From Veillonella nakazawae (GTDB lineage: Bacteria > Bacillota > Negativicutes > Veillonellales > Veillonellaceae): a stretch of 64,000 nt of DNA. A program made the position numbers and the translations under genes. The notes beneath the pieces are model-generated. The model was not told where the DNA came from. It did not search any database and saw only the letters and a program-made list of their open reading frames with translations. This document shows positions 19,272 to 27,158 of the stretch, one piece after another (positions within the stretch are counted from its first letter, which is position 1; each line of letters starts with the position of its first letter). The DNA is taken from NCBI RefSeq assembly GCF_013393365.1, contig NZ_AP022321.1, positions 271,001 through 335,000 of the forward strand. The letters are read 5' to 3'.

Positions 19272-19880
19272 ATGGATACGACATTTTTACGAGAAATATC
19301 CCTGCTGGTGCGTTCACCGAAGAAGGGGATCGATGAAATCTTCTGGTTTGGTACCTTAGAAAAGGGAATCAAAGCTGGCCTCGCCGGTTGGTGTGCTACC
19401 CATATTTTGGGATTTGCGTTAGGCATTATACTATTACCTTTGGCTATGACCTTTGGCGGTTTTTTATTTGGCTTTATACCTGCCGTATATGGCATATTCT
19501 CTATATTACGAGAAATCATAGGTCTTGGAATCTATTGGTTTGTAGGTAGCTTTATACTTTGGAAATTATTGAGCGTTCTCTTAGAGCGTGAATTTGATTT
19601 CAAGCAAGTATTAATGGGCACTGCTTATGTGGAAGGCTATACCGGCGCACTGGGATTAGCATTAATTTTGGTATCTATTATTTGCATTTATATTACGCCA
19701 TTTTTGATGATCCTATTAGTTCCTTTAGCACTAGCCTATGTTTGTGCCGTTATCTATGTGGCGGTCATACTTTTATCTCGTCTTATGAAAGTAGAGCCTC
19801 TTACAGTAGGGGCTGTTTATGTGGTATTATTTATTATAAATCTCTTATATAACTGGATTATGCGCATACTATTTGCGTAA
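19272..19880 (+). CDS. Yip1-like membrane protein
   Basis: A 202-residue protein, last of the five-member run. It has the same N-terminal layout (FLREISLLVRSPKKGI, then FGTLEKGIKAG) and five helices. The start at 19272 has GGAG 6-7 nt upstream; an in-frame TTG at 19254 is less likely. It is monocistronic between terminators at 19145 and 19887. Function unknown. Confidence 0.65.
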   Translation: MDTTFLREISLLVRSPKKGIDEIFWFGTLEKGIKAGLAGWCATHILGFALGIILLPLAMTFGGFLFGFIPAVYGIFSILREIIGLGIYWFVGSFILWKLLSVLLEREFDFKQVLMGTAYVEGYTGALGLALILVSIICIYITPFLMILLVPLALAYVCAVIYVAVILLSRLMKVEPLTVGAVYVVLFIINLLYNWIMRILFA

Positions 19881-19886
19881 CTATAT

Positions 19887-19919
19887 AAAAACCTCCTAGT
19901 TTATACTAGGAGGTTTTTT
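19887..19919. terminator. Bidirectional terminator overlapping the end of the FliB-like gene
   Basis: A stem of about 13 bp (19887-19900 with 19905-19919), flanked by A and T runs. Its right arm contains the last codons of the minus-strand gene at 19901. Confidence 0.85.
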
Positions 19920-20815
19920 GTTGCTTCATAATGTTGTAATAGCAGTTCTACATTATCTTCGTCGTATTCGATTTGTTGGGACCATCTTGCCACTTGTTTA
20001 AGTGGAGAGCCTTCGAGGGCACTTGTCATAAGTATGTATTCCACACCATCTTTAGCATAGGAAAGGATGGCTTCTAAAGAATAATCTGCTAGCATATCGA
20101 TTTGACGATATAAGATGTATTGGAAGACCTTGTTGAATAGCCCCATATCGTGAGTGGCAATATAGGTTTGAACAGAGGTAGTAAGTTTATCTATATCATG
20201 AGATAATACACTAATTTGTGCAGTCCATTCTTCATCGATAGGCTCTGTGGTACCATATAGATCTAATAGTCTAGTATAATACTGTGCGTCAGGGGATGGA
20301 ATATATTGAAATAGTGCTGGATCTATATCAAAGGCTAATAGTTCAAATATATTCTGAATAGTTAAACGTTCGTCAGGACTAAATTCGCCGTTATCGTCTT
20401 CAATAGTAAAGATTACTTGATTAGACTGCATGTCTTCTGTCAGCAGTTCTACCGATGCTTCACAGGATAAACCAACCCCACATAGCTCGAGGTCCTCAAT
20501 ATATTTATAAAATCGCGGATGCATGTGACATGTATCGCATAGGCCTTCTTCACCTAGTTCGAGCACCACCTTACAGAGGCCATTTTCATTGAGTAACGGA
20601 CACATAGGTTGTTCTTTAGAAAAGACGAAATGGCTACCTTCGTCATCGACAGTGATGGCTTGTCTTAAGCTTTCACCAAGAGGTCCTGTCATGGCATGAT
20701 AGCGTTCAGCAGTGGTCTCGTCAATATCGATGGTCCACAGTTGGCAGCATGTATTTTCACATCGATCTGCTTTGCATTGAAATGTGTGATATATAGTAGG
20801 ATATATTGAAATCAT
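19901..20815 (-). CDS. FliB-like CxxC Fe-S protein (flagellin lysine N-methylase family)
   Basis: A 304-residue protein. Its N-terminus has Cys14, Cys19 and Cys23-Cys24 (FQCKADRCENTCCQLW), then CPLL, GLCKVVLE and LCDTCHMHPRFY. This Cys pattern is that of the FliB/YkgJ-type zinc- or iron-binding domain (PF03692). FliB proteins methylate flagellin lysines, but no flagellar genes are seen here and this lineage is non-motile, so another substrate is likely. The ribosome site is weak. The last codons lie inside a terminator stem. Confidence 0.7.
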   Translation of the reverse strand: MISIYPTIYHTFQCKADRCENTCCQLWTIDIDETTAERYHAMTGPLGESLRQAITVDDEGSHFVFSKEQPMCPLLNENGLCKVVLELGEEGLCDTCHMHPRFYKYIEDLELCGVGLSCEASVELLTEDMQSNQVIFTIEDDNGEFSPDERLTIQNIFELLAFDIDPALFQYIPSPDAQYYTRLLDLYGTTEPIDEEWTAQISVLSHDIDKLTTSVQTYIATHDMGLFNKVFQYILYRQIDMLADYSLEAILSYAKDGVEYILMTSALEGSPLKQVARWSQQIEYDEDNVELLLQHYEATKNLLV

Positions 20816-20971
20816 AATGGTCTCACTTGTAGTAAAAAATATTCTACGTGCATTGTATCATAGGGCAGTGGTCTATGCATTAATATTATAAATAAAGATT
20901 AATAAATCGTATCGATTTAGTGTATAATTGTATATATACACTATGGTCCTGTTTGAGAGATGGAGGAGCCT

Positions 20972-21535
20972 ATGAAATCCTTATTTATAAAAGGTAGCCT
21001 TGTATTAGCCTTGGCAGCAGTGTTCGGTATGCCAAATGCAAGTGCGGCGCCTTTAGTAGCAGTAGAACCAACTATTGCAGTTGTTGATGGAAACCATGCA
21101 GCGATTGTAGGTGCAAATGGTTTATTGAATGCATTTATTCAAAATCATCCAAATGCAGCTATCACTGAAATCTCTTTTGATGCGGATGGTGGTCAAATTA
21201 GATATGATGTAGAAGGTGTTGATGAAAGTGGTAAATATGAGCTCACTTATATCTATGCAACAAATCAAATCTTTGAAAAACGTGAAGGTGACTTCCATAA
21301 ATCCTTAAAGAAAACATCCTTTGATCCTCGTGAAATCTTACCGCCAGCAGCGGTAGTTAACTTTGCTTATGCTCAAACACAAGGCAAAGCAACAAGCCTT
21401 AATGAGTGGTCTGTACAATATGATAAAGGTAAAATAGTATACAAAGTTAGCTTCGGTACAGAAGGTGACAAAGAGGTCAATGTACGCATTGATGCTATGA
21501 ATGGTACGTTGTTGTCTGTTAAATTTGACGACTAA
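20972..21535 (+). CDS. Secreted PepSY-domain protein
   Basis: A 187-residue exported protein. A Sec signal peptide (KGSLVLALAAVFGM, cleavage near ASAAP) is followed by two PepSY-like repeats. The first is near ITEISFDADGGQIRYDVEG, and the second near LNEWSVQYDKGKIVYKVSF, ending in RIDAMNGTLLSVKF. PepSY domains are thought to inhibit or chaperone envelope peptidases. The start at 20972 has GGAGGAG 3-4 nt upstream; the ATG at 20960 overlaps it. It is related to the frameshifted gene at 22050 and the gene at 45762. Confidence 0.7.
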   Translation: MKSLFIKGSLVLALAAVFGMPNASAAPLVAVEPTIAVVDGNHAAIVGANGLLNAFIQNHPNAAITEISFDADGGQIRYDVEGVDESGKYELTYIYATNQIFEKREGDFHKSLKKTSFDPREILPPAAVVNFAYAQTQGKATSLNEWSVQYDKGKIVYKVSFGTEGDKEVNVRIDAMNGTLLSVKFDD

Positions 21536-21598
21536 ACTATGGTGACTAGTAAATATAACTTAATAGTAGAAGGCTTATTATCTTAAATATAAGAATTA

Positions 21599-21653
21599 AA
21601 CTCCTTAAAATTATCTTTTTTTGTAGAAAAGGATAGTTTTAAGGAGTTTTTTT
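21599..21653 (+). terminator. Rho-independent terminator
   Basis: A long stem (about 21599-21615 with 21631-21648) followed by T7. It ends the PepSY transcript. Confidence 0.85.
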
Positions 21654-22049
21654 GTGAACATTTGCTCATGAAAGGGGATATTTACATTATGAGAATTACA
21701 ATGAGTGGCTTCTGTTCCTTTATTTATGGGAAAAATGGCTTTTTAGAGTTAGTTCATAGAATACTTAGTTGTAAATCGAATACTATAGAATTTCATTGAA
21801 ATTACATATAAATTCATTTTATTCTCACCCCAAAATAAGCTAGACCGGTGAGTTCTACATTTTTATTTCATAGATTATCGATAATATGTGTCCAGTCAAA
21901 AGACAGAACTCAAATATATCGGGAATTTCCAGACTATATATCTACAGTCCACGCTAGATATATGTTTTGGAACTATAACGATAACACCGAGTTGGTTAAA
22001 AATATATATGCGTGATTTTGCATATATATGGATTATCAAGGAGGATATT
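21654..22049. other. Intergenic region between two PepSY genes
   Basis: AT-rich leader of the next gene. It includes a weak CTCACC/GGTGAG hairpin (about 21826-21854) and an inverted pair of CATATATATG-like boxes just before the ribosome site. A 36-43 codon frame (21668-21799) has no good ribosome site and was not called. Confidence 0.4.
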
Positions 22050-22634
22050 ATGAAAAAATCTATTTTGAAAAGCAGTATTGCTTTAGCAGTAGCTGGTATA
22101 TTTGGTGCTACTGTAGCAGTAACAGCAGCTGAACAAGCAACACCGGTTCCTGTAACTCAAGAGGTAGCAGCTACTGCAGCTCCTGTCGCAGAACCTGCTA
22201 CGCATCAAGTAGTTCCTACCATTCAAGTGACTCCAGCAGCTAAAGATACTACACCAGTTCCAACAGCAACTCAAGATGTAAAAGCTCCAGTTGCTCAAGA
22301 CACTGTAGTTCCAGCAGCAGCTAATCCAGCAGCAGCAACTCCTACAATTGAAACTGCAGCGGTGGCAAAAGCTCCTAGCGAAGCTAAAGTAGTACGTGCA
22401 GCAGATAAAAAAGTAGAAGCTAATAAAGACGAAAAAAATACTAAAAAAGCGCAAGCACATAAAGCGCCTAAAGTAAAAGCTGACAAAGCAGTTAAAGCTG
22501 ATAAAGCTGTAAAAGAAACTAAAGAAGTAAAAGCAGATAAAAAAGCTGACAAAAAAGAAACTACTAAAGAGGAAAAAAAAACTCTAAAAGTGGAAAATCA
22601 CAACCTAGCACAACAAGTAAGCAAGCAGGCGTAG
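22050..22634 (+). CDS. N-terminal part of frameshifted PepSY protein (Ala/Pro/Lys-rich)
   Basis: The frame codes for a signal peptide (about residues 1-28, ending VTAAEQ), an Ala-Pro-Val-Thr-rich stretch and a Lys-rich tail with KADKAVKADKAVK-type repeats, 194 residues in total, before TAG at 22632. AAGGAGG is 5-6 nt before the ATG. A run of nine A (22573-22581) lies near the end. A shift of -1 there opens a frame that continues without a stop to 23071 and adds a PepSY domain like that of the gene at 20972, giving about 340 residues. The Lys/Ala-rich part may bind the wall or outer envelope. Without the shift the product lacks any known domain. Confidence 0.6.
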   Translation: MKKSILKSSIALAVAGIFGATVAVTAAEQATPVPVTQEVAATAAPVAEPATHQVVPTIQVTPAAKDTTPVPTATQDVKAPVAQDTVVPAAANPAAATPTIETAAVAKAPSEAKVVRAADKKVEANKDEKNTKKAQAHKAPKVKADKAVKADKAVKETKEVKADKKADKKETTKEEKKTLKVENHNLAQQVSKQA

Positions 22635-22792
22635 TCGATCAAAATAGTATTTTCGTAATTGGTGCGAATTATTTAATCGATCAATTTGAAAATAAATATG
22701 GCGACTCTAAGATTACTAAAGTATCCTTCAAAGCTGCCGACAAAACTGCTATTTATGAAGTAGACGGTTTCAATGCTAGTGGTGCCCATTCC

Positions 22793-23071
22793 ATGACTCT
22801 AGATGTGGCAACTGGTAATGTAGCTGAAGGTACTCCTAAAGCATATGATGCATCTATGGAAGCTAGTGCTATTGATGCTGGTACTGTGTTACCTCCACAT
22901 GTGGCGATCAATGCAGCCTTCGCGCAAACTGGCAATATAGCAACTGGTATTAACTCTTGGTCTGTAGTGAACCAAAATGGTAAACCTATATATACTGTAG
23001 AGTTCCATGATGCACAAAACAAACCTGTATCCATCGCATTGGATGCTAAAACAGGTATAGCCGTAAAATAA
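22793..23071 (+). CDS. C-terminal PepSY part of the frameshifted gene
   Basis: The only methionine-initiated frame for the PepSY half starts here, but homology to the gene at 20972 begins earlier, from about 22631 (VVDQNSIFVIGANYLI). No ribosome site precedes 22793. It is therefore read as the distal exon-like part of the gene at 22050, joined by a -1 shift at the A9 run, not as an independent gene. Matching stretches in the paralogue include LPPAAVVNFAYAQTQ against LPPHVAINAAFAQTG. Confidence 0.5.
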   Translation: MTLDVATGNVAEGTPKAYDASMEASAIDAGTVLPPHVAINAAFAQTGNIATGINSWSVVNQNGKPIYTVEFHDAQNKPVSIALDAKTGIAVK

Positions 23072-23084
23072 GCTAATCCTAAGC

Positions 23085-23206
23085 CTATCCTACTGTAAAG
23101 CAAACCCCTTTAATACACGAACACTAAACACATAATACTATACACACAATACACAACACACATACACAATACACTTACACACACAATAAACAATTACACA
23201 CACGCA
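23085..23206 (+). promoter_or_regulatory. C/A-rich, G-poor 3' tract (possible Rho site)
   Basis: About 120 nt almost free of G on the coding strand, dominated by ACAC runs, immediately after a PepSY gene. Such C-rich, unstructured RNA is typical of Rho loading sites. A GCCCTCTG/CAGAGGGC hairpin follows (23208-23266). A similar layout follows the PepSY gene at 45762. Confidence 0.4.
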
Positions 23207-23381
23207 GCCCTCTGGAGTGGATAGACAAACATTGACTCTCTCCTATGCCGTCTGTCGTTCAGAGGGCCCCTTATGCATTGTGGTTCCCTCCCAATCATAA
23301 GATTATATACTTGGTATATAATACTCTCTCTCACAATAAGAACGTAACTGCTTTACAGTACGCTAGGTATAGGGGAGCAGG

Positions 23382-23427
23382 AAAACCCGTAATACATGTA
23401 GACCGCTGCATGTATTACGGGCTTTTT
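23382..23427. terminator. Bidirectional terminator
   Basis: A 13-bp perfect stem (23386-23398 with 23409-23421) with A4 and T5 flanks. Confidence 0.8.
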
Positions 23428-23484
23428 CTATGTTTATTCAATATAAAGACGTATCATATAAGGAAAATCCGTAGTAGAAATTGG

Positions 23485-23521
23485 AAAAGCGCAGATACAA
23501 TAATGTATATCTGCGCTTTTG
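23485..23521. terminator. Terminator of alr
   Basis: A perfect 13-bp stem (23485-23497 with 23508-23520) with A4 and T4 ends, placed 41 nt after the alr stop on the minus strand. Confidence 0.8.
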
Positions 23522-23561
23522 GTATATGGAGCATTTACTATTAGTAACAATAGTTAGCCTT

Positions 23562-24674
23562 TTATATGTATTGTCGAGGCACGCGTTCTGAGAATCCACA
23601 AAAGATTTCATAAGGAATTGTAGAGGCAAGGGCGGCAATCTCGAGTGCAGAGATGCTTTCATGACCTTGAGAACCTAGGAGCACAACCTTGTCACCTGGT
23701 TGTACAGTAATCGTATCTGGAACGGCCACCATGAATTGGTCCATACAGATGCGACCCACTACAGGACAACGTGTGCCATGAATGAGGACTGTACCGCGGT
23801 TGGATAAGCTACGAGGGTATCCATCTGCATAGCCTACAGGAATGGTAGCAATCGTCATTGGTTCAGGTGTTACATAGGTAGAACCATAACCGATACCTTC
23901 ACCTGCTTCTAGTCGCTGTACATGTACTACTTCGCTATGGAAGGAGAGGACCGGTTTTAACCCTAATCGATTTGGCACATCAAGGGATGGCATAATGCCG
24001 TATTGAATAATGCCAGGACGGGCATCGGTAAATAAGCTGTCTTTTACGGATAATAAGCCAGCACTATTGGCAAGAGAGAAGCGATAGTCCGCATCAGGTC
24101 TAAATGCACGGATTTCATCGACCATTTTATGGAATTTTTGCGCCTGTCCATGAGCGTGGCTTTGATCCGCCGCATCGGCGTTACTCATATGAGAGAAGAA
24201 ACCGTCTACCTCAAGATTTTCGTAGGACTCAACGCGTTTGATAAACTCAACAGCATCTTCAGGCTTGATACCAATACGATGCATTCCTGTATCAACGGCG
24301 ACTGCAACGCGGATAATCATATCGTGATTTTCTGCTACCTTGTCGAGTGCTTCTAAATCGGTAGATTCGCATACAGCTGGAATGGAATTTGTGTCTGCTA
24401 CAAGCTCAAAGGACTGAGGTCTTGTGAGGCCAAGTAGATAAATCGGTACCATAATCCCTGCGTTGCGAAGTGGAACTGACTCTTCAGGAATGGCAACGGC
24501 TAAGGATTCATAACCTTCTTCAACGGCAATACGGCCCATCATAACGCTGCCGTGCCCATATCCATTGGCCTTGATAACAGCTGTGGATGTGCTCCATTCC
24601 GGTAAACTATCTTTAATTTTACGCAAATTCTCGCGAACGAGACTTGTATTTATGGTCAAATAGGTAGGTCTCAT
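23562..24674 (-). CDS. alr: Alanine racemase
   Basis: PLP enzyme that makes D-alanine for peptidoglycan. The Schiff-base Lys is in AVIKANGYGHG near residue 35, and the opposite catalytic Tyr is in GIGYGSTY. VGRICMDQ and DARPGIIQYG are further family signatures. The start at 24674 (MRPTYL) has TGAGGA 5 nt upstream; an in-frame TTG at 24686 overlaps that site. The 370 residues are normal. It is monocistronic, with a terminator at 23485. Confidence 0.93.
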   Translation of the reverse strand: MRPTYLTINTSLVRENLRKIKDSLPEWSTSTAVIKANGYGHGSVMMGRIAVEEGYESLAVAIPEESVPLRNAGIMVPIYLLGLTRPQSFELVADTNSIPAVCESTDLEALDKVAENHDMIIRVAVAVDTGMHRIGIKPEDAVEFIKRVESYENLEVDGFFSHMSNADAADQSHAHGQAQKFHKMVDEIRAFRPDADYRFSLANSAGLLSVKDSLFTDARPGIIQYGIMPSLDVPNRLGLKPVLSFHSEVVHVQRLEAGEGIGYGSTYVTPEPMTIATIPVGYADGYPRSLSNRGTVLIHGTRCPVVGRICMDQFMVAVPDTITVQPGDKVVLLGSQGHESISALEIAALASTIPYEIFCGFSERVPRQYI

Positions 24675-24972
24675 GGTATTCCTCAATTCTATATAACATT
24701 AATATAATTGTATAACTTTTGGGGAATTACACAATACTTTTGTGAAAGTTTTATACAGAAATTCTGTTTTTATGATTTTTATACATATATTATATACAAT
24801 AATTGTGAAAGTATACTAATTAATATAGTTCTCTATGATATTAATAGTATAAATTCATATAAATAATAGTATAATTTATATAGAAGTATTTTCCTTAATA
24901 GGTGTATGCACCCCCCTAGATTTGGACATTACGTATACTCTATAAAATTTAATAACTATGTAGGAGGTTCTC

Positions 24973-25926
24973 ATGAGCGAACGTGTAGTAGTAGTAAATG
25001 CAAGTAAAATGAATTATGACCATGCATTAGATTTTTCTGTATTATCTAGTGATGTACAGGTTTATGATAATAGTACAAATGAAGAGCTTATAGAACGTAT
25101 TCAAGGGGCTCGCGTTGTAGTTACAAAAGAATTACCCGTAGGGGCTGATTTGCTTTCACAATTCCCAGATACTGTAAAACTCATCGTAGAAGCGGGTACA
25201 GGATATAATAATATCGACCTTAATGCAGCAAAGGAAAGAGGCATCACTGTGTGCAATATCCCAGCGTACAGTACTGAACGTGTGGCACATACGGTAATCA
25301 TGATGATCCTCAATTTTGCATCTACCATGCAGAAACAAATCGGCATGCTTGCTAAAGGTGATCGCAGTAATTTCACAAAATATTTACAAGTGAGCCACAC
25401 AGAAGTGAATGGTAAAACATTAGGTGTTGTCGGTGCTGGTCACATTGGTATAGAAGTGATCAAAGTAGCAAAGGCACTCGGTATGAATATCTTGGTTCAT
25501 ACGCGCACACCAAAGGCTGATGGAGATGGCATTCGTTATGTAAGTCTTGATGAATTACTGGAACATAGTGATTATATTACATTGCATTGCCCATTGAATG
25601 AACAAACTAAGTACATGATTAATAAAGTAGCTATCAGCAAAATGAAACCTAGTGCAGTCATCGTAAATACTGGCCGTGGGCCTCTTATTAATGAAGCGGA
25701 CCTTTGTGAAGCATTAGCGGCTAAACGCATTGCAGGTGCAGGCCTTGATGTACAAGAGGTAGAACCTCCAGCAGAGGATAGCCCTCTATATACACTGGAT
25801 AATGTTATTATCACACCTCATATGGGCTGGAAAGGCCTTGAAACACGCCAACGCTTGGTAGGCATCATTCGTGACAATGTACAAGCTTTCTTCAAAGGTG
25901 AACCTATTAACGTAGTATCTAAATAA
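24973..25926 (+). CDS. D-2-hydroxyacid dehydrogenase (hydroxypyruvate/glycerate type)
   Basis: NAD(P)-dependent reduction of a 2-ketoacid. The nucleotide-binding Rossmann motif GVVGAGHIG is at about residue 150. The catalytic triad is Arg in NTGRGPLIN, Glu in VQEVEPP, and His in TPHMGW. PHMGW rather than PHIA- resembles glycerate dehydrogenase (HprA) enzymes. The length of 317 residues fits. TAGGAGG is before the ATG. Its physiological substrate is not certain; lactate-type or hydroxypyruvate substrates are both possible. Confidence 0.82.
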   Translation: MSERVVVVNASKMNYDHALDFSVLSSDVQVYDNSTNEELIERIQGARVVVTKELPVGADLLSQFPDTVKLIVEAGTGYNNIDLNAAKERGITVCNIPAYSTERVAHTVIMMILNFASTMQKQIGMLAKGDRSNFTKYLQVSHTEVNGKTLGVVGAGHIGIEVIKVAKALGMNILVHTRTPKADGDGIRYVSLDELLEHSDYITLHCPLNEQTKYMINKVAISKMKPSAVIVNTGRGPLINEADLCEALAAKRIAGAGLDVQEVEPPAEDSPLYTLDNVIITPHMGWKGLETRQRLVGIIRDNVQAFFKGEPINVVSK

Positions 25927-25943
25927 ATACAATAAATACAATA

Positions 25944-25979
25944 AGAGCCGTCCCCGGTTGTGTGGGGGCGGCTCTATTG
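25944..25979 (+). terminator. Terminator after the hydroxyacid dehydrogenase
   Basis: A GC-rich stem (AGAGCCG with CGGCTCT, and CCCC with GGGG) at 25944-25975, with a short T-rich tail. Confidence 0.65.
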
Positions 25980-26002
25980 TTTAGGGCTATCATAGATCAA
26001 GT

Positions 26003-26030
26003 CTTGGTATATATATGTATATATATCAAG
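26003..26030. other. AT-rich hairpin after pflA
   Basis: CTTG and CAAG ends enclose an alternating TA inverted repeat. There is no T tract on the minus strand, so a role in ending the pfl operon is uncertain. Confidence 0.35.
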
Positions 26031-26054
26031 GGAGGTAGTTATCCTCAAACTTGA

Positions 26055-26831
26055 TTATGATTGATGTTGTGTTTTGATGGGACTCCACCAATGGCGTCGA
26101 TAGGCCTTGATGCCTTCCACCACGGTTCTTGTCGCTTTAGCTGCAATATCTTTTGTTGCAGCCGGTATGCCCTCTAGGCGATAGGTAATACCTAACTCCT
26201 TATATTTAGCAGTACCCATAACGTGATATGGTAAGCAATCAACGGCTTGTAAGTTTTTCAGAGATCCTAGGAAAAAGCCTAGACGATAGTGATGATCTGC
26301 ATTATCTGTAATCGTAGGAACTACAACATGACGAACCCAAATGGGAACTTCTACGTCTGCTGTCAATCGAGCAAACCCAATAATGGGCTCTAATGGTTTG
26401 CCTGTTAGCCACAGATGTTTATCAGGATCGATTTCTTTAATATCTAGGATGACGAGACTAGTGACACTGAGTAATTTACGGTATGCCACCTCTTGGTGGG
26501 GATCAAAACAAATTCCACTTGTATCTAAACAGGTATGGACGTTTCTTTCACGGAAATATGTGAAAAGCTCAGTAACAAAGTCGATTTGCATTAGAGCTTC
26601 CCCACCTGTGACGGTGATACCACCATTAGCATAGAATTGGCGGTTACGTTCGTACTGGTCCCACAATTCTTCAACAGTCATGAACTTAGCATCATCGCTA
26701 GTTTCATTCCATGTGTCAGGATTGTGGCAATAAGCACAACGCATGGGACATCCTTGGAGAAAGACCACCATGCGCATGCCTGGACCATCAACCGTACCCA
26801 TCGTTTCAACCGAATGAATACGTCCTGTCAT
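26055..26831 (-). CDS. pflA: Pyruvate formate-lyase activating enzyme
   Basis: Radical SAM enzyme that installs the glycyl radical on pyruvate formate-lyase. The [4Fe-4S] motif CPMRCAYC (CX3CX2C) is at about residues 29-36. GGEALMQ is the SAM-contacting GGE motif. The length of 258 residues is normal. GAGG is 6 nt before the ATG. It is last in the pflB-grcA-pflA order, only 12 nt after the radical-subunit gene, so its substrate in this cell is most likely that small separate protein. Confidence 0.92.
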   Translation of the reverse strand: MTGRIHSVETMGTVDGPGMRMVVFLQGCPMRCAYCHNPDTWNETSDDAKFMTVEELWDQYERNRQFYANGGITVTGGEALMQIDFVTELFTYFRERNVHTCLDTSGICFDPHQEVAYRKLLSVTSLVILDIKEIDPDKHLWLTGKPLEPIIGFARLTADVEVPIWVRHVVVPTITDNADHHYRLGFFLGSLKNLQAVDCLPYHVMGTAKYKELGITYRLEGIPAATKDIAAKATRTVVEGIKAYRRHWWSPIKTQHQS

Positions 26832-26843
26832 AGTAAACCTCGA

Positions 26844-27083
26844 TTAGATTTGTTGATGGAATGTACGGGAAATAACTTCGTCCTGTTGTTGTTTTGTCAA
26901 TTTGCTGAAGTGCACTGCGTAACCAGATACACGAACAGTTAATTGAGGGTACAACTCAGGATGTTTTTGAGCGTCTAACAATGTTTCACGAGTGAACACG
27001 TTAACGTTCAAATGATGACCGCCTTTTTGGGAGTAGCCATCCAATAACTCTACCAAGTTATCAACTTGTTGTTGGTTGCTCAT
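26844..27083 (-). CDS. grcA: Separate glycyl-radical subunit of pyruvate formate-lyase (GrcA-like)
   Basis: A 79-residue protein matching the last part of E. coli Pfl[28 protein letters not shown], then RVSGYAVHF with the radical Gly54, and [11 protein letters not shown]. It is equivalent to GrcA/YfiD, but here the neighbouring PFL has no radical domain of its own, so this protein should be an obligate subunit and not a repair part. It has its own AAAGGAGG 8 nt before the ATG and is 75 nt downstream of the PFL stop, so it is a real gene and not the result of a frameshift. Confidence 0.9.
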   Translation of the reverse strand: MSNQQQVDNLVELLDGYSQKGGHHLNVNVFTRETLLDAQKHPELYPQLTVRVSGYAVHFSKLTKQQQDEVISRTFHQQI

Positions 27084-27158
27084 GGGTATTGCCTCCTTTC
27101 AACCAAGACTAACACTCGTATCGGTGCCGGTGAAAGCAGTCCGATACTATGGAAGACG

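Noticed and set aside
21668..21799. A small frame of 36-43 codons between the PepSY genes
   Set aside because: Only a distant purine run as ribosome site, no recognisable features, and it directly follows a terminator.
22083..22552. Minus-strand frames rich in Cys/Ser or Ala/Leu opposite the Ala/Lys-rich gene
   Set aside because: They mirror the low-complexity repeats of the real gene on the other strand.
23245..23544. A 99-codon frame in the gap before alr
   Set aside because: It crosses two terminator hairpins and has no ribosome site or protein-like composition.
26844..27158. Frameshift explaining the short PFL
   Set aside because: The small gene has its own AAAGGAGG and ATG, and the large chain ends in a unique tail and not in a broken radical domain.
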